A DNA stretch of 64,000 nucleotides, taken from Charina bottae. Lineage: Eukaryota > Chordata > Lepidosauria > Squamata > Charinaidae. The stretch lies in assembly GCA_023362775.1 (NCBI GenBank), contig JALMGJ010000019.1:5688001-5752000 (forward strand). The letters run 5' to 3'. This document shows positions 1 through 11,256 of this stretch, piece after piece (the first letter of the stretch is position 1; every line of letters starts with the position of its first letter). Under the pieces are notes generated by a model. That model was not told the origin of the DNA. It ran no database searches and saw nothing but the letters and a program-made list of their open reading frames with translations. The position numbers were made by a program, and so were the translations under genes.

Positions 1-430
1 ATGATTTGGTATCATCACTATGTTGATGATAGCTTATTATATTTCTCAACGCTTATCCAATCAAGCAATGCTGTCAATGTCTGGAGGCTGTGGGAGTCCG
101 GATGGGTAGCAACAGGTTCAGGCTCAGATCTAGGTAAATCAAATAACTGTGGATTTGGGGGCCACCTGATCAGATCTTTCATCATTAGTTCTGGAAGACA
201 GAACTGGTGTTCCATTTGGGTGGTTTCATAGACATTCAGCTTCTGTTCAAAGGGGTGATAGCAGCCATACCTAGGAGAGCCTTTGCCCATATTCAACTTG
301 TGCACCAATTGCACCTGTTCCTGGACTGGAAAGTCCCTACTCATAGTTACTCATGCTTTAGTCACCTTGAATTTTGACTACTGCAACACATTATATATGG
401 GGCTGCCCTTGAAGACCACTCTGGGGTAGG
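1..430 (+). pseudogene. LINE ORF2 fragment (CR1/L2 group), reverse transcriptase palm
   Basis: The window opens inside a decayed LINE reverse transcriptase. The conceptual translation starts with YHHYVDD, the RT catalytic motif C (YxDD; YVDD at nt 20-31). Further on, with frame changes, it has blocks typical of the thumb and C-terminal region of squamate CR1/L2-group LINEs, such as THALVTLNFDYCNTLYMGLPL near nt 340-410 (given here only as an approximate frame-corrected reading). Stops near nt 230 and several frameshifts show it is dead. The 5' part lies outside the window. No 3' tail of this family follows, so the copy is also truncated downstream, at about 430. The clade assignment (CR1 versus L2) is inference. 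Confidence 0.75.
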
Positions 431-1277
431 GAAAATAGAATATGATCCTGTATTTAATTATTTGGACATAAATCCTATTGCATTCAAAAGGATACACTTC
501 TGAGTATATGACTCTATTATTAGTCCATTCACTTTTAAATCCAATCATGATTTTTTAATCATTTGATAAATGTTGATCTCTGTTTTCACACAAGAGCACC
601 GTAGGTGACCTTTCATAATCACCAGCAACATTTAGCATTAATACTTGTCACAATAAATTTTCAACACTTGAATATTATTTATTTATTTTTAAATATAAAC
701 ATTTAGTTCAAAATTTATATTGCATTCATTATTTTTAATTTAAGCTGGGCATCTAACTCCTAATTATATATACTTAGTGACTTGAGAAACGAGATAATAA
801 ACAATGCTATTTTCCTTACAAAAATATCCAGTGATATTATTAATCTGCAGATGAAAAGTACATAATAAAGAAATCATAAAATGATTAATTTACACTGTAT
901 GTCATGAACATAGAAGAACATTTGTGGTGGTCAAGATTTCTTTCTCTGCAATACTCAGTTTGAAAGTAGCACATTCAGTGCAGTGCTACCAGATTTAAAC
1001 CATTCTCACCTTGCCAGACAGTGATGTTTGATGCTTAACCTCATCTGTCATTCAGATAATCAGAATTACACAATTTTCAAATTAAGCCCATGATCCCAAT
1101 GGTCTTCAATGGTCCAGTGGGCTTTCTGGTGCAATTCAGGGTGCCAGCGGTCAGCTATAAAGCCCTTCGTGGCACAGAACCAGGATATTTTGGGGACTCT
1201 CTCCAAAATGTCCTTCCCAAATGTTCTTATACAATTTGGAGCTCAATATAATGTATTAAGGTATGCTTAAAATTTAG
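431..1277. other. Unassigned AT-rich DNA
   Basis: No open frame, repeat boundary or known element end was recognised. The base composition is AT-rich, with short TTTATT runs around 675-700 that could be an eroded LINE tail. Confidence 0.4.
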
Positions 1278-1539
1278 TGTAATGGTATGTGGGAATGACC
1301 TTGTGAGACAGGGCAATGAGATGCAGCCAAGGGAATGGTCAGATAATAGGCAGCTGATTCTGCAGCAGGGCAAGAGGCTCAGAAGAGACCCTCCCTAGTT
1401 TCTTGGGCTATAAAGGAGACAGGGTGGGGGGAGAGATATACTTTCAGACTTGCAAGAATATGTTAATGTAACCTTACAATAAAGTAAACTTAGATCATCT
1501 GTTTGTGTTTCCTGTCTTTTCTACCTCATAAGGCTGACA
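1278..1539 (+). mobile_element. Solo LTR, 262 bp (family A)
   Basis: The segment begins TGTAATGG and ends GGCTGACA (TG...CA ends). It contains a TATA-like box TATAAA at about 1409-1414 and a polyadenylation signal AATAAA at about 1479-1484, in the spacing expected of a short LTR. The flanks are TTTAG (1273-1277) and TTTAA (1540-1544), an imperfect 5-bp target duplication. A second member lies at 39735-39996, and a diverged third ends at 49721; they share the blocks GACTTGCAAGA and TTTCCTGTCT. No internal retroelement coding region adjoins it, so it is a solo LTR. Confidence 0.8.
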
Positions 1540-1880
1540 TTTAATATGTTGAGAAAGAGTCAGTCTATATTAAAAGAGTATACCTTTCTCTAGGTACAGT
1601 AATTGGTTTCAGTGTCACACTGTTTTTTCTAACATGCACTCAGAATCTTCCTTCCTGTAACTTAAATACATTATTTCATGTCCTATGCTCCAAAATGAGA
1701 GAGGACTGGTCCCTCCTTTTATGGGACATGCTTCCAGATATTGAAGAATGGAATTATGTCACCAGTTCCTTCAGGTCTGTTCCAGTTTCTCTGAAGCCTT
1801 CTTCTATGAATTCAGAGCTGGACATAGTACTTAACGTGTCTTTGAGCAAAACTCAGTTTTGAAGAGTGGCATATGTTTTT

Positions 1881-1924
1881 GAATGAATGAATGAATGAAT
1901 GAATGAATGAATGAATGAATGAAT
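1881..1924. repeat. Microsatellite (GAAT)n
   Basis: About 11 perfect tandem copies of the tetranucleotide GAAT. Confidence 0.98.
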
Positions 1925-3290
1925 ACAATTGGAAAAGAATAGAAGGTTGAAAAAAGGGAAGGTAGTAATTCAAAATATATCAGCTTTGTGTTAAAATGTC
2001 TGGACTCCCCCTTCCTCCTATTTTCAGAAACCCTTGGATCGGATTATTATAATTTGTTGTCTTATGCAAAATTCCAAACAATAATATTTTTAGCAACTTT
2101 CAATGTATTATTTTTTTTTAAAAAAAAGCTGGAATTCCATAATGAGCTTGATAAGAGTGCAGCTGTGTAATCTGGAAAATACAAACCTGCTTTAAATAGT
2201 TACAGGCAGAAGTTACTGTATGTTTACACCTCTGTGTTTTCCAAAGCATTTTTTAGATCAAATGCAAAGTTCTGCACAGCTGTAGAACTTATTACAAGCC
2301 CCGAAGATCTGATTTTTGGCAGTATAACAAATTCAGATTCTTATTTAACAATGTAATGCAAATAACCATCAAAAACAGAGTAGATATCCAAATTTCTTAT
2401 GCACTTGTGATTCCCTAAATTGGAGAAATTGTCTGTATGAAGCAAGCCTTCTTTGTTTCTGGTATCATGTCTGAAATGACAACAAAAGGAGCATCATAGT
2501 ATAAAATTGCTGTTGTGCTCTCAGGAAACTTAATATAAGGTTGTGTTTATCAATAATATTTAGAGCAAGAAGCACTATCATGCTCCCAGATTTAGTGATG
2601 ACCCCAAAATGTCAACAAGTCTATGAAAGGAGAGAAAGATGCACTACTTACTTATATGCATTAGTGTAGAGGAATATACAGAGCTGGAAAAATAATGTCT
2701 GAATTGCTAATTAAAACTTTATTTCATATAGAAGTTGAAAAATGGAATGTGCAGTTCAGCCTTTCGTGTTATTTCCTGACAGTTGGGAGATAACTTCAGA
2801 GGCTAGGTTGAACTGTCAAAATAATTTATAGATATTAAATGTCAACACAACTCAGGAGGAAGATAAAAATTTGCTTCCAGTGTGACATTTATCTGCTGGT
2901 GCTTGATTCAAAAATGCAGAAGTAGCAAGACTTGTTAGATAAAAGTAGTCATGCTGCATATTTCTAAACATGATGTCCCATTTATGTTCAAAATGATGTG
3001 GACCTGCATCAATTAGGAGAAACAAGTAGATTGTGAGAAGTATTCATAAAGAGCAAGTGGAGTCCTAATGAACCTAAAATTGTACTCCCTTTCCCAAGAG
3101 AGATGCAAACCTGACAGCATTGGTATTGGTGGCACTCCCTGCTAAGAATTATTCTTCCTATGTTTTGTCAAAGAACATAGGCAACATAAAAAGATGAACC
3201 TCAAAAGACCAATATCTTGAGTAGTCTAGAGAGTAGGACAATGTGTCTTGTCTATCCATCTCTATGAGATGGATGTCTATGTAAATACTG
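1925..3290. other. Unassigned AT-rich DNA
   Basis: No repeat ends, conserved coding blocks or long open frames were recognised. The small open frame at 1988-2170 has no initiation context or family resemblance, and I treat it as chance. Confidence 0.4.
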
Positions 3291-3335
<45 letters not shown>

Positions 3336-3383
3336 GGATGGATGGATGGATGGATGGATGGATGGATGGATGGATGGATGGAT
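3291..3383. repeat. Compound microsatellite (GATA)n-(GATG)n
   Basis: About 11 GATA units pass directly into about 12 GATG/GGAT units. GATA arrays are a known squamate favourite (Bkm-type satellite in snakes), but this short array alone says nothing about sex linkage. Confidence 0.98.
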
Positions 3384-4693
3384 AAACTTTTTCTATTCCT
3401 GAATATTATGCTTTCCTACCTCTGGCTTCATTTCTTTAGGATGCCAGACCTCAGATGATATACTGGGCAGCATCCATGGAGAAGAATATCCAATATATTT
3501 TAGACAGCATCAGTAATTGACAAGTCCTCTGTTCTGCATTAACAACAATTGATGGTACTGTATCTTCATCCTATTTCAGCAATGAGTATGAATTCTTTTC
3601 ATGTCTAATGAATCTCTAAGAAGGTATGAAAAAATTTCTACACTGCAGGCCACATATGAATTGCAACCTTTTATGTCCCTAGGGTGGTGGAATTGAAATT
3701 TTGGGTTCCTTATCCTTGCTTTGCTTTGTTTGGGAAGTGGTTAATAGGTACAATGAGATACTCAAGGCACCAATTACACCCTTTTAAAATATCCAGAGCC
3801 CTCCAAATTGTGCCAATTTCCTACATTTTTATTTTTATTTTTTTTGCTATTTTTCGGGCTGAATTGAGTACTTACATCTACCTGTTTTACCCTTTAAACT
3901 GGCCCAAGCTCCCCCAAACAAAAAAGGGGTTCTTTCCCCCAGTTCCTCTTTTGATTTCTTTCTTTCACTTGCCCTTCTAACTATTTAAAGAAATAAAATG
4001 TTTTTTTCTTACCAGCATGATGGAAGCTGAGCAGACTTGCTTTAAAGTAAATGAGCTCATACAACTGACACATAGCTTTTCTTCCTTGACAAAATTGAGG
4101 AGCCCTGATTTATCATTCAAAAGGGAGGGAGGAAGGCCCTCATACATATATATTGAAATAACAACAAAAGTAGACCAAAACATGACCAATAGACTATTTT
4201 ATAACACATTCTTCTTGTGATGATGTTGCATTACTTTTGCTTAGAAGTGGGTCTGAAATCACGTTAAAATAAAAATCAAACAAGAGGTCACTTTGCCAGT
4301 CTTCAAGCTCCTAATGTATTTGATGCATTTGAATTGCCTGTCAACACAGGATTGATAAGTTTCAAAAGTTCACTCTACAAAACCTGGTCATATAAAAATA
4401 CATACATCAATCCATTATATACTTGATAACTAAGGAACGAAAAGTGTGTCTTCAGTAAGGAAATCCAAATAATATTTTGTTCTAAACCTAATGTATACCC
4501 TTTTTTTTCCTTTTCTCTTTTTAAAGCATTTTAACAATAATCTTGCCTCACATTGAAAACTTACTTTAAAACCATAAGGGGAAAATGTTACTATCTTGTT
4601 GTGTGCAGGTCAGATAAAACCAGGAGACAAATGTGCCTGAACTACTCTTTTGCTTAAAATAATCACATTTAGATATGTGGAATTATTCGAGAT
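3384..4693. other. Unassigned DNA
   Basis: Nothing recognisable. Open frames near 3684-3980 and 3977-4220 lie on both strands in low-complexity AT-rich sequence and resemble no family. Confidence 0.4.
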
Positions 4694-4906
4694 CAGCCTT
4701 TATGAACCTTTTGACCCTGGAGGAACCCTTGAAATATTTTTCAGGCCTCGGGGAACCTCTGCACATTCAGGCTCAAATATAGGTCAGAAGTTACAAAATT
4801 ATTATATTCATTTCATATGTAAGCATATATGCATTAACAGTGTTCTTAAACTAAAAATAAAGAATGAAACTTACCTCTTTAATGTGAAGTTGCCCGAATT
4901 TGAATT
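4694..4906 (+). mobile_element. Nonautonomous hAT transposon, right end missing
   Basis: Close match, block for block, to the complete hAT copy at 11579-11895. It begins CAGCCTTTATGAACC and carries the shared blocks GACCCTGGAGGAACC, CAGGCCTCGGGGAACC and GTGAAGTTGCCCGAATTTGAA (broken here as block names, not continuous). After about 4906 the similarity stops and the right terminal inverted repeat is absent. The truncation means no target duplication can be read. Strand is given only relative to the copy at 11579. Confidence 0.75.
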
Positions 4907-5770
4907 TCTTCATGTTTTATGTTATATAAAGCTGATAAATGACTGAAATAAGCTACTTTGTATTTGACTATGAAGTCACAAGAAGTCAACTTCAACCTGA
5001 TGAAACTTATATTTAAGTGTTTCAGGGTTTTCTAATGATTGGTTGGAGCCCTGATCTTGTACTCCTTTTGGCTGTACTGCTACTTAATGTTTTCCCTCTT
5101 TGCTTTGGTTTTCCCAGTGGTTCTGATCTTCCCTCTTCTCTATTTTCTCATTATACCTCCCCACCCAACCCCTGGGAGCTGTTATCAAGACTCATCGCTC
5201 CCACCAATTCTATGCTGAAGATCCTCAGATGTATTTCCCCAATCTCTGGTCTTCGGTTCAGACTTGTCTATGTAACAGTCTGTCTAAAAATTGCTTCTGG
5301 ATGTCTAAGGCATCTTAAACTTAATATGTCAAAAATCAAACTTCTTATTTTCCCTCTCAGCATACTTTTTCTTCCATGTTTGGTCTCCATTGGCAACACT
5401 ATTATCTTTCTTGTCATTCAGAGACTTGCTGCAGACTCAGCTTCTCCCCCGCCCCACCACCTTTCTTCATTTTTCTTGGCCTCCTATTTTCAGTCTCTGT
5501 CAAAGCTTTGTAGGTCCTTTAATACACGGTCTTTCAATTAGATGTTGAAAATCTAATCTGCCTTCTCATATTGTCTACTTGATTACCAAAATCTCCTTTT
5601 GAAATCCTCCTGATTATTTCTCCGTTTTCAACATTTATTAGACTTATTATATTGGAATCAGTGCAGAGCCGAAAGGCAGTGTGTTTTCATGAAGGCTTTT
5701 GTCAGATTCAAAAACTGCTTGTCTTTTCAGTTATTTTACATGTGTATGTCTATGTCTATGTTTCTTTTCT
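4907..5770. other. Unassigned DNA with an open frame of 174 codons
   Basis: A plus-strand open frame runs 5017-5541. Its translation is hydrophobic and low in charged residues, but it has no family motif I recognise and no splice or promoter context. I read it as a chance frame in pyrimidine-rich DNA, not a gene. Confidence 0.35.
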
Positions 5771-6060
5771 TTTCTTTATTTATTTGACAGTTTTTATAGC
5801 CACCCAACACAAAAGACTCTGGGCAGGTTACAACCCATTAAAATGATAAATGCAACAATAGAAATAAATAAGAATGATAAAAGAACAGTGGTAATAATAA
5901 ATCAACCCTCCTTCAAAATGGACACCAATAAAATTTAGCTAGGGTTGAAGGGCCAGTGAAATAAAATTGTCTTTAAAGATCTTCTAAAAAAGCATGAGGC
6001 AAGGAGATTTACGGATTTAAATTGGGAGGGGATGTGGATTGCAAATATGCCAAGGAAAAT
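5771..6060 (-). mobile_element. LINE 3'-end fragment (CR1/L2 group)
   Basis: It starts with a TTTATTTATTTGACAG run followed by 'agccacccaa...gactctgggcaggttac', an eroded form of the 'accgcccatctccc...gactctgggcggtttac' tail seen many times in this window. The block reads as the reverse complement of a LINE 3' untranslated end. Sequence after about 5935 ('gggttgaagggccagtg', 'catgaggcaagg') is probably the same element's body but is too eroded to translate. Confidence 0.55.
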
Positions 6061-6064
6061 CTCT

Positions 6065-6716
6065 TGTAGTAAATTTTATTGAATTTTAGAATACATATTA
6101 AAAGTTAAAGCAGAAAAAAAGAAATAGAAATAGAAATACAAAGTAAGAAAAAAGTAAAGTAAAAGTGAAGTCAAAAAATAATAAACAAAGGAAATATAGA
6201 AAATAGATGTCCTCCAATCTATCTTTGAACTTTAAGTACAATAATTAACTTTAAATGTTAGTCCTTCATACAATACACAGGAACTTTTCTTTGTCATATA
6301 CCCTTTGATATCTATAATCCAATCTTCTGATTTTCATATAGGTTTCACCTTTCTTGCTATCTTCCAATGATCCATCTTTGGCTTCCACTCCTTGAAGTAG
6401 TAGTTAAATGTTCATTGCTGCATCAATTTAATATTTTTTATTCGCTCTTTCCATTTTTACATCTATATTTGTATCTTCAATAAAATCCAATTAGTATAAC
6501 AAATAAAGGCCTTGATTACTTCTAATAAAATACAATATATTCTATCCATATTATAACTACACATTCCACTAATACATAACCTAACATATTACATAACATA
6601 ATACATAATATACCAATTCTTATAATATTCATACAAACATATTCATACATAATATTGTAAAAATATGTCATCCTGTAATAACATTAATTCTAATTCCACC
6701 TCATCATCCCATTATC

Positions 6717-6755
<39 letters not shown>

Positions 6756-8330
6756 ATAAAAAAAATAAGCTATAATATCAACTTCTATTTATATTTGTAA
6801 TCTTATGTCTCAATTATCCATCTGTAATTTCCACTCCTTGGGATAATGTCCATTTAAACTGAATACATAACCTAACATAACACATAATCTAATACATAAT
6901 ATACCAATTCTTATAATATTCATGCATACATATTCATACATAGAAATATGTCATCTTATAAAAAAATTGGTCTATAATATCAACTTCTATTTATGTTTGT
7001 AATCTTATATCTTACATTAAAATATTGCATTTTATGTTTATACAGTTTCTCATATCAACTTTGTTCCATATCCAATCCAAATCCATATTTTCATTAACCT
7101 TGTATCCTACATATCATTTTCCTGTTCAGGTTATGACACTTAAAATATCACATTTTTATGTATCCATACAGTTTCTCATATCAACTTTTACTCTATATAC
7201 AATCAAAATCCGTGTTTTCATTAACCTTGTGTCCCATATCATCATATTAAATCTCCTGTTTAGGTTATGCCAAGATCACAATATGCAACTTGTTTTGTTC
7301 TGTAACTCATGTGGGATGTCAAAATATTTATTTCACCATGTCTATCAATTTGCATGTTAAAATCTTCCTGTCTCAGCTGCCACAATGTGTTTGTGCCCAA
7401 ACTATAATGTATAATGTGTTTAGATGACCACCTCCTGTAAAATATCAAAATCTTCTTCTGTATTTAAAATCCTCTTCCCCTGTTTCTCTACTGACTCGAG
7501 GAGTTTTTCTTCCATTTCTAAATCTGTCTTTTGTGTCAAATCTATCAGTATAAGTTCTATTGATTTCTTAATTTCTAAAAGAGCTTCTTTAAATTCTTTT
7601 TTAAAATCTTGAAGTGCTGTTAAAAATGCCATTATCACCTACCCTCCCCCCTTTTCAGGCTGCCGTAGCTAGCTGTTCTAGACAAAACAAAATATTTTCC
7701 CAGGGAATGAGTGGTCAGCTGGTCTATTCAAATGGAAGGTTGCCAGAAGTGTCTGTTTATTAAGTAAGAAAAACTTTTAAAATAAAAGGTGAAAAATTCC
7801 ACAGAACAATATTTCAAACAGTTTATAAAATAGAAAATAAAAAATGAATTCCGAATGAGACAAACTCCATTCTAAAAAAAGGTTAAAAGATAAGAAGGAA
7901 AAAATGCAGACATTTCTCTATACTTTTATTCTTCGGGCTGCAAGCTGCTTAACCCAAACAAACAGTTTCTCAGAAAGTACTGTAAATAGTCAATTGGTTT
8001 GTCGGGTGAAAAATTACCAGCAAAATCTCTTAAGTCCCAACTTCTCTGATACAAAAGAAAGGTAAAAAAAAATACAAGCGTTTCATTATGTTGCAAAAAT
8101 AAAATCTATCAAACTTCCACCAAAATTAATTATAGCAAAGAAAACACAAAATTAGCCAACATTTTAAACAAAGTCCTGATTCAAGCTACAGACAATTCCA
8201 CCTGGATGACTGAGAACCTTCATAGACATATATAGATAGTAAAAACGTTCTACGTTCTAAGGGAAAAATTAATATAAAGTGATCTAAAAGCTGGCTGCCG
8301 CTCTTGTGTTTCCCAAGAGACTTACATTCC
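6065..8330 (-). mobile_element. AT-rich L1-like LINE relic with internal duplications
   Basis: On the minus strand, an open frame at 7638-7420 starts MIMAFLTALQDFKKEFKEAL and continues as a highly charged heptad-like coiled coil, the kind of N-terminus found in ORF1 proteins of L1-group LINEs. The minus-strand 3' boundary near 6065 has AATAAA close to its end. Between them, where the rest of ORF1 and ORF2 should be, lies very AT-rich sequence with internal imperfect duplications (6570-6660 against 6858-6945, and 7025-7130 against 7155-7266). The GC-richer stretch 7640-8330 would then be the 5' untranslated region. I infer an internally deleted L1-like element. It could instead be a composite of two unrelated repeats. 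Confidence 0.4.
6721..6752. repeat. Microsatellite (TA)n
   Basis: Sixteen perfect TA units. Confidence 0.98.
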
Positions 8331-8412
8331 TTGCAGAGCTAGGATCCTCCTTCGGCCATTCCACTGCATTCACCCCCGTTCTCTCCGTGGTGGAAACTAC
8401 AAAAACTACTTA

Positions 8413-8932
8413 AGGGCGCGGTGGCTCAGCGGTTTAAACCACTGAGCCGTTAGACTGCCGACCATAAGGTTGGCAGTTCGAAACCGCGTGACGAGGTGAG
8501 CTCTCGTCACTAGCCCTAGCTCTCTGCCAACCCAGCGATTCGAAAGCTAATATAGCAAGTAGATAAATGGGTACCACTTACTTACGTGGGGCAATTTGCG
8601 GGCGTCCAGCGGAGGGTCGTCCTCGATCCAAGAAAGACCTGGAAGAGCGGTGATGACGGCGGAGGACGACGGATCCGGAGATACCAGCTTCCTGGACGTC
8701 AGCAGCCGGCGCGGAGCAAGGCATTCTGGGACTTGCAGTCCAATGCCTGCAGCTGAAGAGCCGGTTCCCTTCCTCTCTCCCTGTTGCGCGGTAAAAATTG
8801 TAAAAATGTTAAATGATGATGTATAATTGAATAATTGGATATGTAATGTTGTAAGCCGCCTAGAGTCCTCCAGTAGGGAGGGGATAGGCGGGGTATAAAT
8901 AAGACAAATAAATAATAAAATAATAATACAAA
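8413..8932 (+). mobile_element. Chimeric SINE: tRNA head, CpG-rich body, LINE-like tail
   Basis: Three parts are visible. (1) 8413-8495: a tRNA-related promoter head, 'ggtggctcagcgg' as A-box region and GTTCGAAAC as B box. (2) 8520-8590: the central domain shared with the squamate SINE at 47232-47566 (GCGATTCGAAAGC, AAGTAGATAAATGGGTACC). (3) From about 8590 it leaves that family and continues as a CpG-rich body of about 210 bp (GACGGCGGAGGACGACGG), then an AT-rich link, then 'gtaagccgcctagagtcc...ggcggggtataaataa' with an AAATAAT tail. That tail resembles the 3' end of the CR1/L2-group LINEs in this window. A second copy, inverted and missing its head, is at 44825-45256, so the arrangement is a family and not a single rearrangement. 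Confidence 0.75.
8721..8739 (-). promoter_or_regulatory. ZNF143/THAP11-like (ACTACA..TCCCAGAATGC) motif in SINE body
   Basis: On the minus strand the bases read ACTGCAAGTCCCAGAATGC. This differs by one base in the left block from the ACTACAnnnCCCAGAATGC form of the vertebrate promoter motif bound by ZNF143/Staf with THAP11. The corresponding site in the other copy of this SINE (45022-45040) has the full left block. Binding is inference. Confidence 0.5.
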
Positions 8933-9134
8933 GAAAAACAGGAGTGGGCAATTCCAATGGCCCTGTGAGCAATCTTCTGGTCCCCCCCTCTTCAGGGGGA
9001 AGCTTCAGTGGTCTTACAAATTCTGTAGACCCCTGCAAACAAGGTAAAGTCAGCCAGGTCTCAGAGCTCTGAGAAGTTCTGACTTGTCGAGCTACCAGCC
9101 AGGCTTAGAGTGTGAGGAAAATCTCATTTTCAAG

Positions 9135-9218
9135 TGGTTTTGTGAAATCCCCTCAACCAAATTCAAATTCAGATTCAAAGGTTTTGTGAAATCCCCTTAA
9201 CCAAATTCAAATTCAAAG
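9135..9218. repeat. Short tandem duplication, ~43-bp unit
   Basis: 'ggttttgtgaaatcccc' followed by 'aaccaaattcaaattca' occurs twice in a row with few differences. Confidence 0.9.
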
Positions 9219-9422
9219 GGCATCAAGATGTCATTCCAACAATCACAGTGACCCATGATTCCTGTAAGGCAGCATCACATTGCTCAACTAACTTTGAAAA
9301 GCAAGTGGGAAAGTACAGTATGAAGAGTTGGAATTCAGGAGAATTTGGTTTCTTAACATCTAAAGCTCCACAATGAAATGGTTCCCATGGCAATGAGACT
9401 TCCTGGATTAGGCTTAATTCCA

Positions 9423-9710
9423 TCTAATCCAGCATTCTATGGAATACAGTGGCCAACTGGATAAACCTGAGAAGCACACAAGCCAGAGCAGGAAGGGGAT
9501 AACTCTCTTTACTGTCGCCTCCCAGAAACCAGTATTTGAGGCCTCCTGCCTATGATTCAGGAGGTAGTCAATGGCCATCAATTTTAGTACCCACTAAAAG
9601 CCTGATCCTCTATGAATCTATTCAGTCATCTTTTAAACTACTCAATTGGCTGCCATCATCCCAACTGCTACCAAAAGAATCCACACTTTATTAAAAAGTC
9701 TCTTTCTGTT
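9423..9710. mobile_element. Degraded CR1-like LINE-derived repeat
   Basis: The run 'agtggccaactgg', 'cctcccagaaaccagtatttg', 'aggcctcctgcct', 'gcctgatcctctatgaatc' and 'actcaattggctgccatc' follows the order of a widespread amniote CR1-type 3' region as I know it. No open frame or tail survives. Orientation was not decided. Confidence 0.4.
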
Positions 9711-9792
9711 GTCACTGAAGCTATCAATGCATGATGGGATAAGGAGTTTCGTTTTCCAGCTGGATCATTGCAGAGACTGGTGCTGAATAGAG

Positions 9793-9910
9793 ATGAGAGG
9801 GGTGACTGGCCCAAAGTCATCCAGCTGGCTTCTGTGACCAGGGGAGGACTAGGACCTGGGTCTCCCTATTCCTAGTCCAGCACTTCAACCATTACACTAG
9901 CTCTCAATTT
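9793..9910 (-). mobile_element. tRNA-SINE fragment (GTGTAGTGGTTAA family)
   Basis: Reverse complement carries 'ctagtgtaatggttgaagtgctgg' as its tRNA head, then 'ctggatgactttgggccagtca', the same order as in the better copy at 33905-34141. Only the head and middle are present. Confidence 0.7.
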
Positions 9911-10084
9911 CTATAGATAAGTTACCTTTTAATATCTATATCATCGGTAGCCATATTTATCTGTATCTATATGTATACCTGTACTTATCCATTCAAGAAA
10001 ATGAATTTAAAGTTCAAGAGTTTCATAGAAAAAAGAATGCCTCCAACAGAGGTTGACAGATGGAGAAAAGATTCCCACAAGCTG

Positions 10085-10170
10085 AGATTTATGTATTTAT
10101 TTATTTCAGTTTAGGCACCACCCAACTCTAGACCAACTCAATGTATGCAATTAATAGAACTTCCATTTTG
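10085..10170 (-). mobile_element. LINE tail fragment
   Basis: A TTTATGTATTTATTTATTT run precedes 'taggcaccacccaactctagaccaactcaatg', an eroded CR1/L2-group 3' end of the kind seen near 63080. Confidence 0.4.
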
Positions 10171-10383
10171 TGGCTTGCCCTTGTCCTCTTCCAAGTTTTT
10201 CTTCTTAAATTTTCCAGTCTATCTTAAGAAAGTAGCCACCTTTAACCTGAACCTGATGTCCAGTGATTGGATGTAGATATGCATGTAATTTTCTTGGCAA
10301 AAATACAGTAGTGGTTTGCCATTTTTTTTATTCTACAACACTTAAAAAAAACCACTGTTTATATTTTTAGGCTTAGTCTAGCC

Positions 10384-10659
10384 CAGGGGTACCCAACCTT
10401 TTTGCAACGAGGGACCAGTTTCGTGGAAGACAGCTTTTTCACGGACCGGGGGAGCAGGGTTTGCAGGCGGGAGATAATCGTATGGACCGGGGGTGGGGTT
10501 TTCAGGCAGGAGCCAATCGCACAGACCGGGTGGCAGGGTTTTCAGGTGGGAGCCAATCACGCAGACCGGGGGGCGGGGTTCGGAGTCTGGCATGGCAGCC
10601 TGGTTTCTAACAGGCCACGGACCTGTACAGGTCCACGGCCCAGGGGTTGGGGACCCCTG
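10384..10659 (+). mobile_element. Nonautonomous hAT transposon (MITE), complete
   Basis: A 276-bp element with terminal inverted repeats CAGGGGTACCCAACC (left) and GGTTGGGGACCCCTG (right), 14 of 15 matching. It lies between perfect 8-bp target duplications GTCTAGCC at 10376-10383 and 10660-10667. Eight-bp duplications with CTAG in the centre and CAGGGG...CCCCTG ends are diagnostic of hAT elements. The interior holds imperfect direct repeats of 'gggtggggttttcaggcaggagccaatc' spaced about 45 bp apart (10455-10580) and no transposase, so movement would need a transposase supplied in trans. Strand is arbitrary. Confidence 0.92.
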
Positions 10660-10667
10660 GTCTAGCC

Positions 10668-11256
10668 TATAGCCCTGGAATTTCCCAGTGATCTCCCATG
10701 CAAAATTAACCAGGCCTGCTTAGCTTTCAGCTGTTAGCTAAGAACACATAGGTGTTGTCACCTAGCAGAGTTCAAACAAAGGAGCTTCTCTCAAACATAA
10801 AACATTCATAATAAGCTAATACGACAAAAATGAAAAGAATTCTGCAGTAGCTTTAATAAAACTGGTGTCTTGGGTTTCAAAGAAATAAAGCAAAGATCCC
10901 TCCATGGTTTTTGCTTTTTTCAGAAGTTCTAATTGATTATGGTGGATAATTATGAGTCAACATGGAAAAGAATCCTTGTAAAACCTACACACTAAAGGTT
11001 ATCAAAAGAGGTTAATTTGATGGGCTAGGATGGAGTGCTTACAGTACTCAACCAACACATTGAAAAGCCAATGGGGCCGGCCAATTAGTCAGACCAGCAC
11101 AACTCTGCTTTCTTGAATTTTGAATTCTGTAAAACCTGGCAGGCCTTGATCACCTTGAAAGTGATTATTTATTGCAGAGTTCTGGTCAGTAACCATAATA
11201 AAGTACTAAACTAAACTACCTTGGTCACATGTTAGTAAATATTTACCCAGGCATAT
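10668..11256. other. Unassigned DNA
   Basis: No element ends or coding motifs recognised. Confidence 0.4.

Noticed and set aside
3291..3383. GATA array as evidence of a sex chromosome (Bkm)
   Set aside because: Short GATA arrays occur all over squamate genomes; one locus gives no linkage information.
5017..5541. 174-codon open frame, hydrophobic
   Set aside because: No family motif, no start context, pyrimidine-rich composition; chance frame is the simpler reading.
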